Source: Paenibacillus ehimensis NBRC 15659
GTDB taxonomy: Bacteria > Bacillota > Bacilli > Paenibacillales > NBRC-103111
Length of the DNA: 64,000 nucleotides
Direction: 5' to 3'
NCBI RefSeq assembly: GCF_004000785.1
Contig: NZ_BILX01000004.1
Coordinates: 124,001-188,000, forward strand
In this document: piece by piece, positions 17,544 to 25,016 of the stretch
Position numbering within the stretch: the stretch's first letter is position 1
How the letters are laid out: every line of letters begins with the position of its first letter
The notes under the pieces: model-generated
What the model saw: only the letters and a program-made list of their open reading frames with translations
Told to the model about the DNA's origin: nothing
Database searches by the model: none
Translations under genes and position numbers: made by a program

Positions 17544-17662
17544 GCCGGGGTTCCAGGATGAAATTTTTTGAAATTCCATCGACTCCCATCTAAAATTCCA
17601 TCCGATTTTCAACGATATATAGTAGTACATCGCTTTCGCGAGCCGAGTCCGGGAACCCCGGC
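17544..17662. repeat. Long-range 11-bp inverted repeat in the chemoreceptor leader
   Basis: GCCGGGGTTCC (17544-17554) and GGAACCCCGGC (17652-17662) are perfect complements about 97 nt apart. Inside, GATGAAATTT and AAATTCCATC form a further near-perfect hairpin. The layout resembles a closed multi-branched RNA, but I recognise no known riboswitch core, and transcription across the region is not shown. Confidence 0.5.
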
Positions 17663-17708
17663 CTATCACAAGCGGGCGTGTACAAATGAGCTTTAAGGAG
17701 TGCATGCT

Positions 17709-19451
17709 ATGAAAAATCGCAGTTTAGTCGTGAAAGCCGGATGGGTGCTGGTCGTCCTGCTGATCGCCATGTCGGCCGCATTTACCTCGATGTCGTATCT
17801 TCGTGAAAGAGCCATGTATTTTGAATCGCTAGCGTATATTCAAGAAGCGATGGACGCTCAGCTGGAGCTGCAGAGCGCAGATATCCAGGCGGCCGGACAG
17901 AAGATGTCGCTCAGCTACGACAAGTACATGGCCGACCCGGCGAACGTTCGGATTCAGGCGCAGCTGGAGAAAATGCTCACAAGCAATATCGTCACCAACA
18001 GCTACTTGATGTCAAGCGAGATGATTACGAAGGACAATAAGAACTATGCGAAGATGATGCAGGCCAATCGGGCGTTGAATGAACACGGAGCGAAGGTTTT
18101 GGAGGACTACGAGCTGTCGGCTCAGTTTCAGCGGGCGTATGAGGATGCGATGAAGAAGGGGACGGGCATGACCGACGTGTATACGGATGCCTCGGGCACG
18201 TGGATTTCCATTCTGAGCTCCATTCGGACGGATAAGGGCGAGACGGTCGCCGTGTTCGGCCTCGACTTCGACTACGGCTCGATTCAATCGGATTTGAACC
18301 ACGCGCTGCTGCTCAATATTTTGATCGGCCTTGCCATTGGCGGTCTGTTTATCGGGCTGATGATTTGGCTGCTGATTCGGACGGTCCGTCCGCTGAAACG
18401 GATGGCGGAAGTGTCGAAGCTTGCCGCCGAAGGGGATTTGTCCGTTTCCGTGCCGGTGAACGGACGCGACGAGATCGGGCTCGTCTCCGAGCATTTTAAC
18501 CATATGGTCGAAAGTATCCGCAAGCTGGTGGCCAGTATCAAAACCCATTCCGACGAAGTGGCGGAATCGTCCGATCTGCTGACCGTCAGCGCGAAGCAAA
18601 CGGCCGAAGCGACCGGCGAAGCGGCCCGTGCGGTCGAACAGGTCGCCGCAGGCGCCGAGAATCAGCTGCAGAGCGCCGAGGAGTGCAAGCGGGCGATGAT
18701 GGAGATGGCCACAGGCATCGAACGGATTGCCGAATCGGCGGGCGTCGTCGCCGATCTGTCCGCCGAGACGTCGCGCGACGCGGCGCAGGGCAACGAAGTC
18801 GTGCAGCAGATGATTGCGCAGATGAACCGCATCGAGTCGGTCATGACCGAGACCGGCGGCGTCATCCACGAGCTGCGGAGCCGTTCGGAGGAAGTCGGCG
18901 AGATTATGGCGCTGATCGCGGATATCGCGAATCAGACGAACCTGCTGGCGCTCAATGCGTCCATCGAAGCGGCCCGGGCGGGAGAGCACGGCAAAGGGTT
19001 CGCCGTGGTCGCCGTTGAGGTGAGGAAGCTTGCGGAGAAGTCGAAGGAGTCGTCCGAGCATATTGCCGCGCTGCTGCGGGAGATCGAAGCCAACACGAAG
19101 CGGGCGGTCGCCTCGATGGAGACGGGCGTGAACGAAACGTCCAAAGGAACGGCGGCCGCGGGGCAAGCCGGCGAAGTGTTCGGACGCATCCTGCATGCGA
19201 TCCAGCAGGTGGCCGGCCAGGTGCAGGAGGTGTCGGCGGCTTCCGAGGAAATGTCGGCAGGCACCGAAGAAGTCGCCGCTTCGCTGGAAGAGCTTGCCCG
19301 CATCGCCCAAGAGGCCGCGGACAATACGCAGAATGTGGCGGCATCCTCCGAAGAGCAGCTGGCGGCTATGGAAGAGATTTCTTCCGCTTCGAGCCATTTG
19401 AAGGAAATGTCGGTGCTGCTGCAGCGGCAGGTGAATGCCTTCAAGCTTTAA
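17709..19451 (+). CDS. Methyl-accepting chemotaxis protein
   Basis: A 580-residue chemoreceptor: TM1 at about residues 10-27, an extracytoplasmic ligand domain of about 170 residues, TM2 at about 198-220, a HAMP linker ([34 protein letters not shown], read across its two helices) and a long cytoplasmic coiled coil whose tip contains [27 protein letters not shown]. No C-terminal CheR tether is present. AAGGAG precedes the ATG at 17709; a GTG three codons earlier is part of that site. Its place between the ROK gene and the eut operon suggests that its attractant could be ethanolamine or a related lipid-derived compound, but the ligand domain does not say so. Confidence 0.92.
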   Translation: MKNRSLVVKAGWVLVVLLIAMSAAFTSMSYLRERAMYFESLAYIQEAMDAQLELQSADIQAAGQKMSLSYDKYMADPANVRIQAQLEKMLTSNIVTNSYLMSSEMITKDNKNYAKMMQANRALNEHGAKVLEDYELSAQFQRAYEDAMKKGTGMTDVYTDASGTWISILSSIRTDKGETVAVFGLDFDYGSIQSDLNHALLLNILIGLAIGGLFIGLMIWLLIRTVRPLKRMAEVSKLAAEGDLSVSVPVNGRDEIGLVSEHFNHMVESIRKLVASIKTHSDEVAESSDLLTVSAKQTAEATGEAARAVEQVAAGAENQLQSAEECKRAMMEMATGIERIAESAGVVADLSAETSRDAAQGNEVVQQMIAQMNRIESVMTETGGVIHELRSRSEEVGEIMALIADIANQTNLLALNASIEAARAGEHGKGFAVVAVEVRKLAEKSKESSEHIAALLREIEANTKRAVASMETGVNETSKGTAAAGQAGEVFGRILHAIQQVAGQVQEVSAASEEMSAGTEEVAASLEELARIAQEAADNTQNVAASSEEQLAAMEEISSASSHLKEMSVLLQRQVNAFKL

Positions 19452-19554
19452 TGCAGGCGGAGGCAGCTGCGCTTCTCCCACACAGATTCTAAAGCCTCTT
19501 TTCCCCGAATATGCTGTAGTATGGAGTGTTCGGAAACGGGGGGGAGGAACGGAA

Positions 19555-19788
19555 ATGAAGCGAATCACGGCACGGCGGATCGGATGGGTCATCTTCGGCT
19601 GCATGCTGGCCTCCGCCGCCGTGCTGATGTATCTGCAAATCATCGGCGAGCTGATGCTTGGAATCGCGCTGGTGGGCATAACGTTCGCGCTATCGATGGG
19701 CTTGCTGTGGATGTCCGAGCTTGAAGACGAGGCGGCCGAGCGGGAGAAGAAAGAAACCCGAATGAGCCGGTTCGGGCGATCAAGGTAA
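19555..19788 (+). CDS. Small two-TM membrane protein of unknown function
   Basis: A 77-residue protein with two hydrophobic helices (about residues 8-27 and 31-52) and a charged C-terminal tail rich in Glu, Lys and Arg. The ATG at 19555 follows GGGGGGGAGGAACGG, a very strong ribosome site; the open frame further upstream overlaps the end of the chemoreceptor gene and is not used. I do not recognise the family. It ends just before the eut promoter region. Confidence 0.65.
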   Translation: MKRITARRIGWVIFGCMLASAAVLMYLQIIGELMLGIALVGITFALSMGLLWMSELEDEAAEREKKETRMSRFGRSR

Positions 19789-19811
19789 AATTTGTGGCGG
19801 GGCCACCGTCG

Positions 19812-19825
19812 TGATAACGCTTGCA
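19812..19825. promoter_or_regulatory. cre site (CcpA) overlapping the eut -35 box
   Basis: On the minus strand the 14-mer is TGCAAGCGTTATCA, which differs from the Bacillus cre consensus TGWAARCGYTWNCW only at the third base. It overlaps the -35 hexamer of the eut promoter, the position expected for CcpA-mediated catabolite repression. Confidence 0.7.
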
Positions 19826-19849
19826 AAATAATGTGATTTGTTTTACAAT
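19821..19849 (+). promoter_or_regulatory. Sigma-A promoter of the eut operon
   Basis: TTGCAA (19821-19826) and TACAAT (19844-19849) with a 17-nt spacer. The start of transcription is expected near 19856. It drives eutL and probably most of the genes to 33729. Confidence 0.7.
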
Positions 19850-19867
19850 TCAATTATCAACGCCAAT
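19849..19867 (+). promoter_or_regulatory. 19-nt element shared with the ROK promoter (copy B)
   Basis: TTCAATTATCAACGCCAAT starts at the final base of the eut -10 box and matches copy A at 16130-16148 in 17 of 19 positions. Because it would cover the transcription start, it is more likely a DNA operator than an RNA element. Confidence 0.6.
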
Positions 19868-19880
19868 AAAAAAATAGCAT

Positions 19881-19946
19881 GAAGGCAACGGTGCCTTTGG
19901 ATCGGAGAACGCGTTCGCACGTTCTTCGGCCCGGGGGCGCCTTTTT
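19881..19946 (+). promoter_or_regulatory. ANTAR-type antiterminator hairpin overlapping a terminator (eut leader)
   Basis: Two exclusive structures are visible. Hairpin one is AAGGC (19882-19886), hexaloop AACGGT (19887-19892), GCCTT (19893-19897); the loop has A at position 1 and G at position 4, the recognition rule for EutV-like ANTAR proteins. Hairpin two is a terminator: GGTGCCTTTGG (19890-19900) pairs with CCGGGGGCGCC (19931-19941) allowing G-U, has an inner 9-bp CGGAGAACG/CGTTCTTCG stem, and ends in TTTTT (19942-19946). Formation of the first destroys the 5' arm of the second. EutV and EutW are encoded in the same operon. Confidence 0.72.
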
Positions 19947-19981
19947 GTCGTCTTTTGATGGATGCAGCGGAGGTGAACCAA

Positions 19982-20626
19982 GTGAAGCAGCCGATTCGTG
20001 CCGTGCCGCTGGCTGTCCGGATCATTCCGAATGTCGATCCGGAGCTGGCCCGGCAGCTGGAGCTGAAGCCGGACATCCGGAGTTTGGGGATGTTAACGTC
20101 GAGTATCGACGATGTCGGCTATACGGCGCTGGACGAGGCGACCAAGAAAGCGGCGGTGGAAGTGGTGTATGCCCGTTCCTTTTACGCGGGGTCGGCGCAT
20201 GCCTCGGGCCCGCTGTCGGGGGAATTTATCGGGATGCTCGGCGGCCGGACGCCGGCCGAAGTGAAGAGCGGATTGGACGCGGCTATCGCTTTGATGGAGA
20301 ACGGCGCGTGCTTTTATTCCCTGAACAGCGAAGGCACGCATGCGTACTACGCTCACGTCATTTCGCGAACGGGTTCCTACTTGTCCCGGGTGGCGGGCAT
20401 CGCCGAAGGCGAGCCGCTCGCGTATTTGATCGCGCCGCCGCTTGAAGCGGTGTACGGCTTGGATGCCGCATTGAAGGCGGCGGACGTCAGGCTGTGCCAA
20501 TTTTACGGCCCGCCGACGGAGACGAACTTCGGCGGCGGTTTGCTGACGGGCAGCCAGTCGGCTTGTACCGCGGCGGCGAGCGCTTTTGCCGATGCCGTTC
20601 TCAGCGTCGCGCGGGAGCCGAAATAA
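19982..20626 (+). CDS. eutL: Ethanolamine microcompartment shell protein EutL
   Basis: A 214-residue tandem-BMC shell protein that forms trimeric pseudohexamers with a gated pore. The EutL family is recognised by LAVRIIPNVDPELARQL at the start, GMLTSSIDDVGYTALDEATKKA, the SAHASGPLSGEFIGMLGG motif and GACFYSLNSEGTHAYYAHVISRTG. E. coli EutL is about the same length. The GTG at 19982 follows CGGAGGTGA at good spacing and yields MKQPIRAVPL; an ATG nine codons earlier has no ribosome site. It is the first gene after the leader terminator. Confidence 0.93.
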   Translation: MKQPIRAVPLAVRIIPNVDPELARQLELKPDIRSLGMLTSSIDDVGYTALDEATKKAAVEVVYARSFYAGSAHASGPLSGEFIGMLGGRTPAEVKSGLDAAIALMENGACFYSLNSEGTHAYYAHVISRTGSYLSRVAGIAEGEPLAYLIAPPLEAVYGLDAALKAADVRLCQFYGPPTETNFGGGLLTGSQSACTAAASAFADAVLSVAREPK

Positions 20627-20653
20627 TCTGGTTAACGAAAGCGGGTGATGGAG

Positions 20654-21175
20654 ATGACACAGTCGATAACAGCATTGGGACTGATCGAGACGATCGGCGT
20701 GCCCGCCTTGATCGCTGCGGCCGATACTGCGGCGAAGACGGCCGACGTTCGGGTCATGACTTATGAAAAAGCGGATGCCGGACTTATTACCGTATATATC
20801 GTAGGGGATGTCGCTTCCGTCCGGGCAGCGGTGGAAGCAGGCGCAGAGGAAGCCCGCAGGGTAGGCAAGCTGGTCGGGACGCATGTGATTCCGCGGCCGG
20901 ATCTTTCGGTTTCGGCGATGCTGGAAAGCATATGGCGGAAGGAAGCCCCGGCGAAGCCGGAGCCGGGTGCCGCCGAGGCGGCAGCGGACGAAGCGGAGAG
21001 TCTTTCCGGAATGGGAAGCGGGGATGCGGCATCCGCAGAGGCGCTGGCGAAGCTTTCGCTGCAGCAACTGCGGGAGCTTGCCCGCAATACCCCCGGATTC
21101 CCGCTGAACGCTTCCGGCATCGGCACGGCGGCGAAGGCCGAGCTGATCCGGCTGCTTACGGAGAAGAAGGACTGA
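20654..21175 (+). CDS. BMC shell protein with C-terminal SAP/Rho-N-like tail (EutK-like)
   Basis: A 173-residue protein. Residues 1-90 are one BMC domain (ALGLIETIGVPALIAAADTAAKTADV and then THVIPRPD). A linker of about 40 residues, rich in Ala, Glu and Pro, leads to a compact helical segment LSLQQLRELARNTPGFPL followed by AAKAELIRLL, which resembles SAP/Rho-N/LEM-type helix-extended-loop-helix folds. Enteric EutK also joins a BMC domain to a small nucleic-acid-binding-like domain, but of winged-helix type, so this may be an analogue rather than an orthologue. A start at 20645 or 20648 is also possible. Confidence 0.82.
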   Translation: MTQSITALGLIETIGVPALIAAADTAAKTADVRVMTYEKADAGLITVYIVGDVASVRAAVEAGAEEARRVGKLVGTHVIPRPDLSVSAMLESIWRKEAPAKPEPGAAEAAADEAESLSGMGSGDAASAEALAKLSLQQLRELARNTPGFPLNASGIGTAAKAELIRLLTEKKD

Positions 21176-21193
21176 AGGGAGTGAGAACCCGAT

Positions 21194-22690
21194 ATGAAGC
21201 TGGACGCCGATTTGCAGGCGATACAGGAAGTGCGCAGCCTTCTGCAGGAGGCGGGTCAGGCCCAGAAGCTGCTGGAAAAAATGACCCAGTCGCAGATAGA
21301 CGACATCGTCGCTGCGATGGCCCGGGCGGCCGAGGCGGAAGCCGTACGGCTGGCCGAAATGGCCGTGGAAGAGACCGGGTACGGCAAAGTTGCCGATAAA
21401 ACGGCTAAAAATCTTTTTGTCGCCCGAAACGTTTACGAGTCGATGAAAGACATGAAGACGGTCGGGATCGTCCGCAAGGATGACGAGCGCAAGGTGTGGG
21501 AAGTGGCGCAGCCGGTCGGCGTCGTCGCCGCGATCATCCCGTCGACCAATCCGACGTCGACCGTCATGTTCAAGTGCATGATCGCGCTGAAGGCGCGCAA
21601 TGCGATCGTCATCAGCCCGCATCCGTCGGCGCTGCGCTGCTCGCAGGAAGCGGCCAAGGCGATGCGGCTGGCGGCGGAGAAGGCGGGGGCTCCCGCCGGT
21701 TTGATCCACTGCTTGTCGAAGCCCTCGGTCGAGGCGAGCAATGAGCTGATGAAGCACAAGCGGACGGATGTGATCCTGGCGACCGGCGGCACGGCGATGG
21801 TCAAGGCCGCTTACAGCTCGGGCAAGCCGGCATATGGCGTCGGACCGGGCAACGTTCCGGTGTACGTGCACCACAGCGCGAACCTGTCCCGCGCGGTCAG
21901 CTTGATTTTGCAAAGCAAGACGTTCGATTACGGCACGATTTGCGCTTCGGAGCAGGCGATTGTCGCCGACGCCTCGATCAAGCCGCAGCTCGTCGAAGAG
22001 CTGAAACGGCAGGGCGCCTATTTTCTGGACGAGGAGCAGAAACGCAAGGTCGGTTCGATTTTGACGATCGGCAAAGGGTTGAACCCGAAGGTCGTCGGCC
22101 GTTCGCCGCAGGTGATCGCGGAGATGGCGGGCTTTACCGTTCCGCCGGAGGCGAGGGTCTTGATTGCGGAAGAAACGGGCGTCGGACACGAGTACCCGTT
22201 CTCCGTGGAGAAGCTAAGCCCGGTGCTGGCGCTCTACACCGTAAAGGATTGGCTGGAGGGCTGCAGCCGCTGCATGGAGCTGCTGGAGCTCGGCGGGCTC
22301 GGGCATACGCTCGGTATCCACTGCGAGAACGAATCCGTCATCGAAGCGTTCGGGCTGGAAAAGCCGGCCTCGCGCATCGTTGTCAACTCGGGCACGACGT
22401 TCGGCGGCATCGGCGCCACGACCGGCATTACGCCGTCGTTTACACTGGGCTGCGGCTCGTTCGGCAACAATATTACGTCGGACAACATCGGTCCGCAGCA
22501 TCTGCTCAACATCAAGCGCGTCGCCTTCGGCATCCGCGAGATGGATATCGCCCCCGCGGCGGCGCAGGCGGTGGAGCGGACGATGGAAAAGCTGCAGCCG
22601 GAAGCCTCGGGCAATCCGGGGATTTCGCGGGAGGACGTTCTGCAGATCGTCCGCAGCGTGTTGTCCGAACTGCAGCTGGAGGCCAGGTAA
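21194..22690 (+). CDS. eutE: Acylating acetaldehyde dehydrogenase EutE
   Basis: A 498-residue CoA-acylating aldehyde dehydrogenase that converts acetaldehyde, NAD+ and CoA to acetyl-CoA inside the microcompartment. The catalytic cysteine is Cys250 in GTICASEQAIV. Other family motifs are IIPSTNPTSTVMFKCMIALK, GGTAMVKAAYSSGKPAYGVGPGN (read as adjacent motifs) and GGIGATTGITPSFTLGCGS. The N-terminal 20 residues form an amphipathic helix of the kind used as an encapsulation peptide, although a similar helix follows the catalytic domain at the C-terminus. GAAGGGAGTG precedes the ATG. Confidence 0.95.
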   Translation: MKLDADLQAIQEVRSLLQEAGQAQKLLEKMTQSQIDDIVAAMARAAEAEAVRLAEMAVEETGYGKVADKTAKNLFVARNVYESMKDMKTVGIVRKDDERKVWEVAQPVGVVAAIIPSTNPTSTVMFKCMIALKARNAIVISPHPSALRCSQEAAKAMRLAAEKAGAPAGLIHCLSKPSVEASNELMKHKRTDVILATGGTAMVKAAYSSGKPAYGVGPGNVPVYVHHSANLSRAVSLILQSKTFDYGTICASEQAIVADASIKPQLVEELKRQGAYFLDEEQKRKVGSILTIGKGLNPKVVGRSPQVIAEMAGFTVPPEARVLIAEETGVGHEYPFSVEKLSPVLALYTVKDWLEGCSRCMELLELGGLGHTLGIHCENESVIEAFGLEKPASRIVVNSGTTFGGIGATTGITPSFTLGCGSFGNNITSDNIGPQHLLNIKRVAFGIREMDIAPAAAQAVERTMEKLQPEASGNPGISREDVLQIVRSVLSELQLEAR

Positions 22691-22763
22691 GTTCGTCGAA
22701 GCTTGCTGACTTAGCAATTTTCAATAATCTAATAAAAATTATTATTCCAGGGAGGAATAGACA

Positions 22764-23051
22764 ATGGCAGGAGAATTGGCGGCACTCGGTATGGTGGAAA
22801 CGAAAGGACTCGTAGGATCGATTGAAGCGGCGGACGCGATGGTGAAAGCGGCGAATGTCAAGCTGATCGGAAAAGTGCATGTCGGCGGCGGTTTGGTGAC
22901 GGTTATGGTGCGCGGCGATGTAGGCGCAGTGAAAGCGGCTACGGATGCCGGCGCGGCAGCTGCGGAAAAAATCGGCGAGCTGGTCTCCGTACACGTCATT
23001 CCGCGTCCTCACACGGATATTGAATTCATTCTGCCGAAGCTTGAAGGCTAA
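22764..23051 (+). CDS. eutM: BMC shell protein EutM (PduA-like hexamer)
   Basis: A 95-residue single BMC-domain protein, the usual size of the major hexameric shell subunit. It has the canonical [26 protein letters not shown] start, the central [30 protein letters not shown] segment and the [13 protein letters not shown] end. A KIGG-like pore loop reads [22 protein letters not shown] precedes the ATG. A small AT-rich hairpin (AATAAT/ATTATT) lies in the 73-nt gap after eutE. Confidence 0.95.
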   Translation: MAGELAALGMVETKGLVGSIEAADAMVKAANVKLIGKVHVGGGLVTVMVRGDVGAVKAATDAGAAAAEKIGELVSVHVIPRPHTDIEFILPKLEG

Positions 23052-23056
23052 TCCCT

Positions 23057-23845
23057 ATGGCGCTGATTACGGAAACGAGTCTTCGCAGCCGGCTGGCGCA
23101 GGGGCTCCCGAATCCGTATCCGATCGCGGCCGGGGACCTGCTGACGCCGGCGGCCAATGATTTTCTGAAAAGCCGGGGCATTGCCATCCAGCGTCTGAAG
23201 GCCGAAGCTCCGGCGGCCTTGCCTGCGGAGCCGGCGCCCGAAGCGCCGCTCCTTCCCGTCGGCGTCTCGGGCCGGCACGTGCATTTGTCGCCGGAGCATG
23301 TCGAGGCGCTGTTCGGCGAGGGCTACCAGCTTACCCCGCTGAAGGAGCTGTCGCAGCCCGGACAATTTGCCGCGCAGGAAACGGTTACGCTGATCGGTCC
23401 GAAGGGCGTTCTGCAGAACGTGCGCATTCTCGGACCTTCGCGCGGGGCTTCGCAGGTCGAGATATCGCGGACGGACGCCTTTGCGCTTGGCGTGAAGCCT
23501 CCCGTCCGGCTGTCGGGCGATCTGGAAGGCACGCCCGGCATTACGGTGGCCGGCCCGAAGGGCGCGGTCGTGCTGGCGCAGGGCTTGATCGTCGCCAAAA
23601 ACCATGTCCATATGTCGCCTGACGACGCCCGGAGGTTTCAGGTGTCGGACGGGGACCGCATCATTCTGCAGACCCGCGGCGACCGGCCGCTGGCGTTTAC
23701 GGACGTTGTGGTCCGGGTAAACCCGCGCTATGCGCTTGACGTTCATCTCGATACGGACGAAGCGAACGCCGCTCAATTGAACACCGGGGACACGGTGCAA
23801 ATGATCGGCAAAAACGGCGTTTTCACGCGTGCGGAAAGGGGGTAG
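23057..23845 (+). CDS. pduL: Phosphotransacylase PduL with N-terminal extension
   Basis: A 262-residue PduL-type phosphate acyltransferase, which converts acetyl-CoA to acetyl phosphate and recycles CoA inside the shell. It replaces eutD, which is absent. Two zinc-binding motifs of the duplicated beta-barrels are visible: VSGRHVHLS (His74, His76) and IVAKNHVHMS near residue 187. The first 65 residues precede the catalytic domain and hold GDLLTPAANDFLKSRGIAI, a short module also found at the C-terminus of the next gene product. Typical PduL proteins are about 210 residues, so the extension is longer than normal. Confidence 0.92.
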   Translation: MALITETSLRSRLAQGLPNPYPIAAGDLLTPAANDFLKSRGIAIQRLKAEAPAALPAEPAPEAPLLPVGVSGRHVHLSPEHVEALFGEGYQLTPLKELSQPGQFAAQETVTLIGPKGVLQNVRILGPSRGASQVEISRTDAFALGVKPPVRLSGDLEGTPGITVAGPKGAVVLAQGLIVAKNHVHMSPDDARRFQVSDGDRIILQTRGDRPLAFTDVVVRVNPRYALDVHLDTDEANAAQLNTGDTVQMIGKNGVFTRAERG

Positions 23846-23851
23846 CGAAGG

Positions 23852-24718
23852 ATGGAGATCAAACCGATGATCGAATCGATCGTCCGTGAGCTGGTGCAGG
23901 CGATGCAGGCGGAGCAGGCGAAGAAGCCCAAAGTGCTGTATCTGTTTTGCGACAGCACCGCGCACGAGGCGTTCACGGACCATTTTATATTGCTCAAAAA
24001 CAGCGGAATCTGCTACGATCTGCTGTTTCTCGACGGGGAAACATCTTCATGGCTCGGCCTGCATAAAATCGAATGCGGCGGTCCGGGCAAAATTATCGCC
24101 GCCGACGAGTATGCGCCTGCGCCGCTGGAGCTGCCGCTCGAATACGACGGAATCGTCATTCCCGAGATCGATGTGGATAATGCCGCGCGGGCCGCGCAGG
24201 GGTTGAAAGGGACGGTGAAGGCGGAAATCTTGTTTTCCGCGCTCGTCTTGAATAAGTTTGTGCTGATCGGGGACGATATACCCGGATTGAAACGGGCGGA
24301 CCGGCGTACGCTGAAAACGCTGACGCTGCCGAAGCCTTACGTCAAGCTGTTCGAGCGCTATAAGCGCGAGCTTGCGGCCCTCGGCGCGGAGTTCGCTCCG
24401 CAGAAGCTGCTTGCGGAAGCGGTCGTGCGCAAATGCGGCGCGGCGCAGCGTCAGCAGGCGCAGGATGCGCCGGCTAAGGGAACATCGTCGCCGGAAGCGG
24501 CCGGCACTCAAACCGTAGTTGCGACCGGCAATACGGCAACCGCTGGCAGCGCCGCGTTCGAAGGCAAGCTGCTGACCGCCGAATGGGTGAAGCGGCAGAC
24601 GGATAGCGCGCCGGACGTGCGGAAGCTGATCCTCGGCAAAGGAACGATCGTTTCGCCGCTGGCGGCGGATTTGCTGAGGGAAAAAGACGTCACGGTCCAG
24701 TATGCGGATAAAGGGTGA
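23852..24718 (+). CDS. Conserved eut-locus protein of unknown function, flavoprotein-like N-terminus
   Basis: A 288-residue protein of a type usually found between pduL and eutN in Firmicute eut loci as I recall them. Residues 1-20 form an amphipathic helix (IESIVRELVQAMQAEQ) like an encapsulation peptide. Residues 27-190 look like a Rossmann-type fold (KVLYLFCDSTAHEAF, YDGIVIPEIDVDNAAR, KFVLIGDD), reminiscent of PPC-decarboxylase-like flavoproteins. A flexible Ala/Thr/Gly linker follows, and the C-terminus has GTIVSPLAADLLREKDVTV, resembling the N-terminal module of the PduL upstream. No catalytic role can be assigned. Confidence 0.75.
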   Translation: MEIKPMIESIVRELVQAMQAEQAKKPKVLYLFCDSTAHEAFTDHFILLKNSGICYDLLFLDGETSSWLGLHKIECGGPGKIIAADEYAPAPLELPLEYDGIVIPEIDVDNAARAAQGLKGTVKAEILFSALVLNKFVLIGDDIPGLKRADRRTLKTLTLPKPYVKLFERYKRELAALGAEFAPQKLLAEAVVRKCGAAQRQQAQDAPAKGTSSPEAAGTQTVVATGNTATAGSAAFEGKLLTAEWVKRQTDSAPDVRKLILGKGTIVSPLAADLLREKDVTVQYADKG

Positions 24719-24724
24719 AGTCCT

Positions 24725-25006
24725 ATGTTTATGGGAAAAGTGATCGGCAGCGTGTGGGCGACGCAGAAGGAAGAAGGCATGGACAACCTGAAGCTGATGG
24801 TTGTCCAGCCGATCGATTTCAAGGACCGCGAAGCGGGGCAGCCGGTCATCGCCGCAGACCGCATCGGAGCGGGTGTCGGCGAGAATGTGATCGTTTCCCG
24901 GGGAAGTCCGGCCCGCGTGCTGTTCAGCGGTAAAATGGTGCCCATCGACGCCATGATCGTCGGCATTGTAGACAGCTTCGAGGTCGGCGACGACAGCGGC
25001 GGTTAG
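24725..25006 (+). CDS. eutN: BMC vertex protein EutN (CcmL family)
   Basis: A 93-residue EutN/CcmL-type protein that forms pentamers capping the vertices of the shell. The family start [21 protein letters not shown], split by a short loop, and [18 protein letters not shown] with the final [10 protein letters not shown]-type strand (here [12 protein letters not shown]) are clear. Translation could begin at the ATG at 24725 or at the second ATG two codons later. It lies 6 nt after the preceding gene. Confidence 0.93.
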   Translation: MFMGKVIGSVWATQKEEGMDNLKLMVVQPIDFKDREAGQPVIAADRIGAGVGENVIVSRGSPARVLFSGKMVPIDAMIVGIVDSFEVGDDSGG

Positions 25007-25016
25007 GAGGAGGCCT

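Noticed and set aside
17540-17708. c-di-GMP riboswitch before the chemoreceptor
   Set aside because: The closed-stem layout suggested it, but the conserved GEMM core sequences are absent.
18012-19853. A 613-codon minus-strand frame antisense to the chemoreceptor
   Set aside because: Composition is shadow-like (Arg, His, Leu) and the plus strand encodes an unambiguous chemoreceptor.
19849-19870. First ANTAR hairpin with hexaloop AACGCC
   Set aside because: The loop fits the A1/G4 rule, but the stem is only four A-U pairs with a C-A mismatch next to the loop, and its 5' arm probably precedes the transcription start. The same sequence at the ROK promoter has A instead of G at loop position 4, so a DNA operator fits better.
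20093-22189. A 698-codon open frame on the minus strand across eutL to eutE
   Set aside because: It is antisense to three clear eut genes, has Arg/His-rich composition typical of GC-rich shadow frames and lacks a ribosome site.
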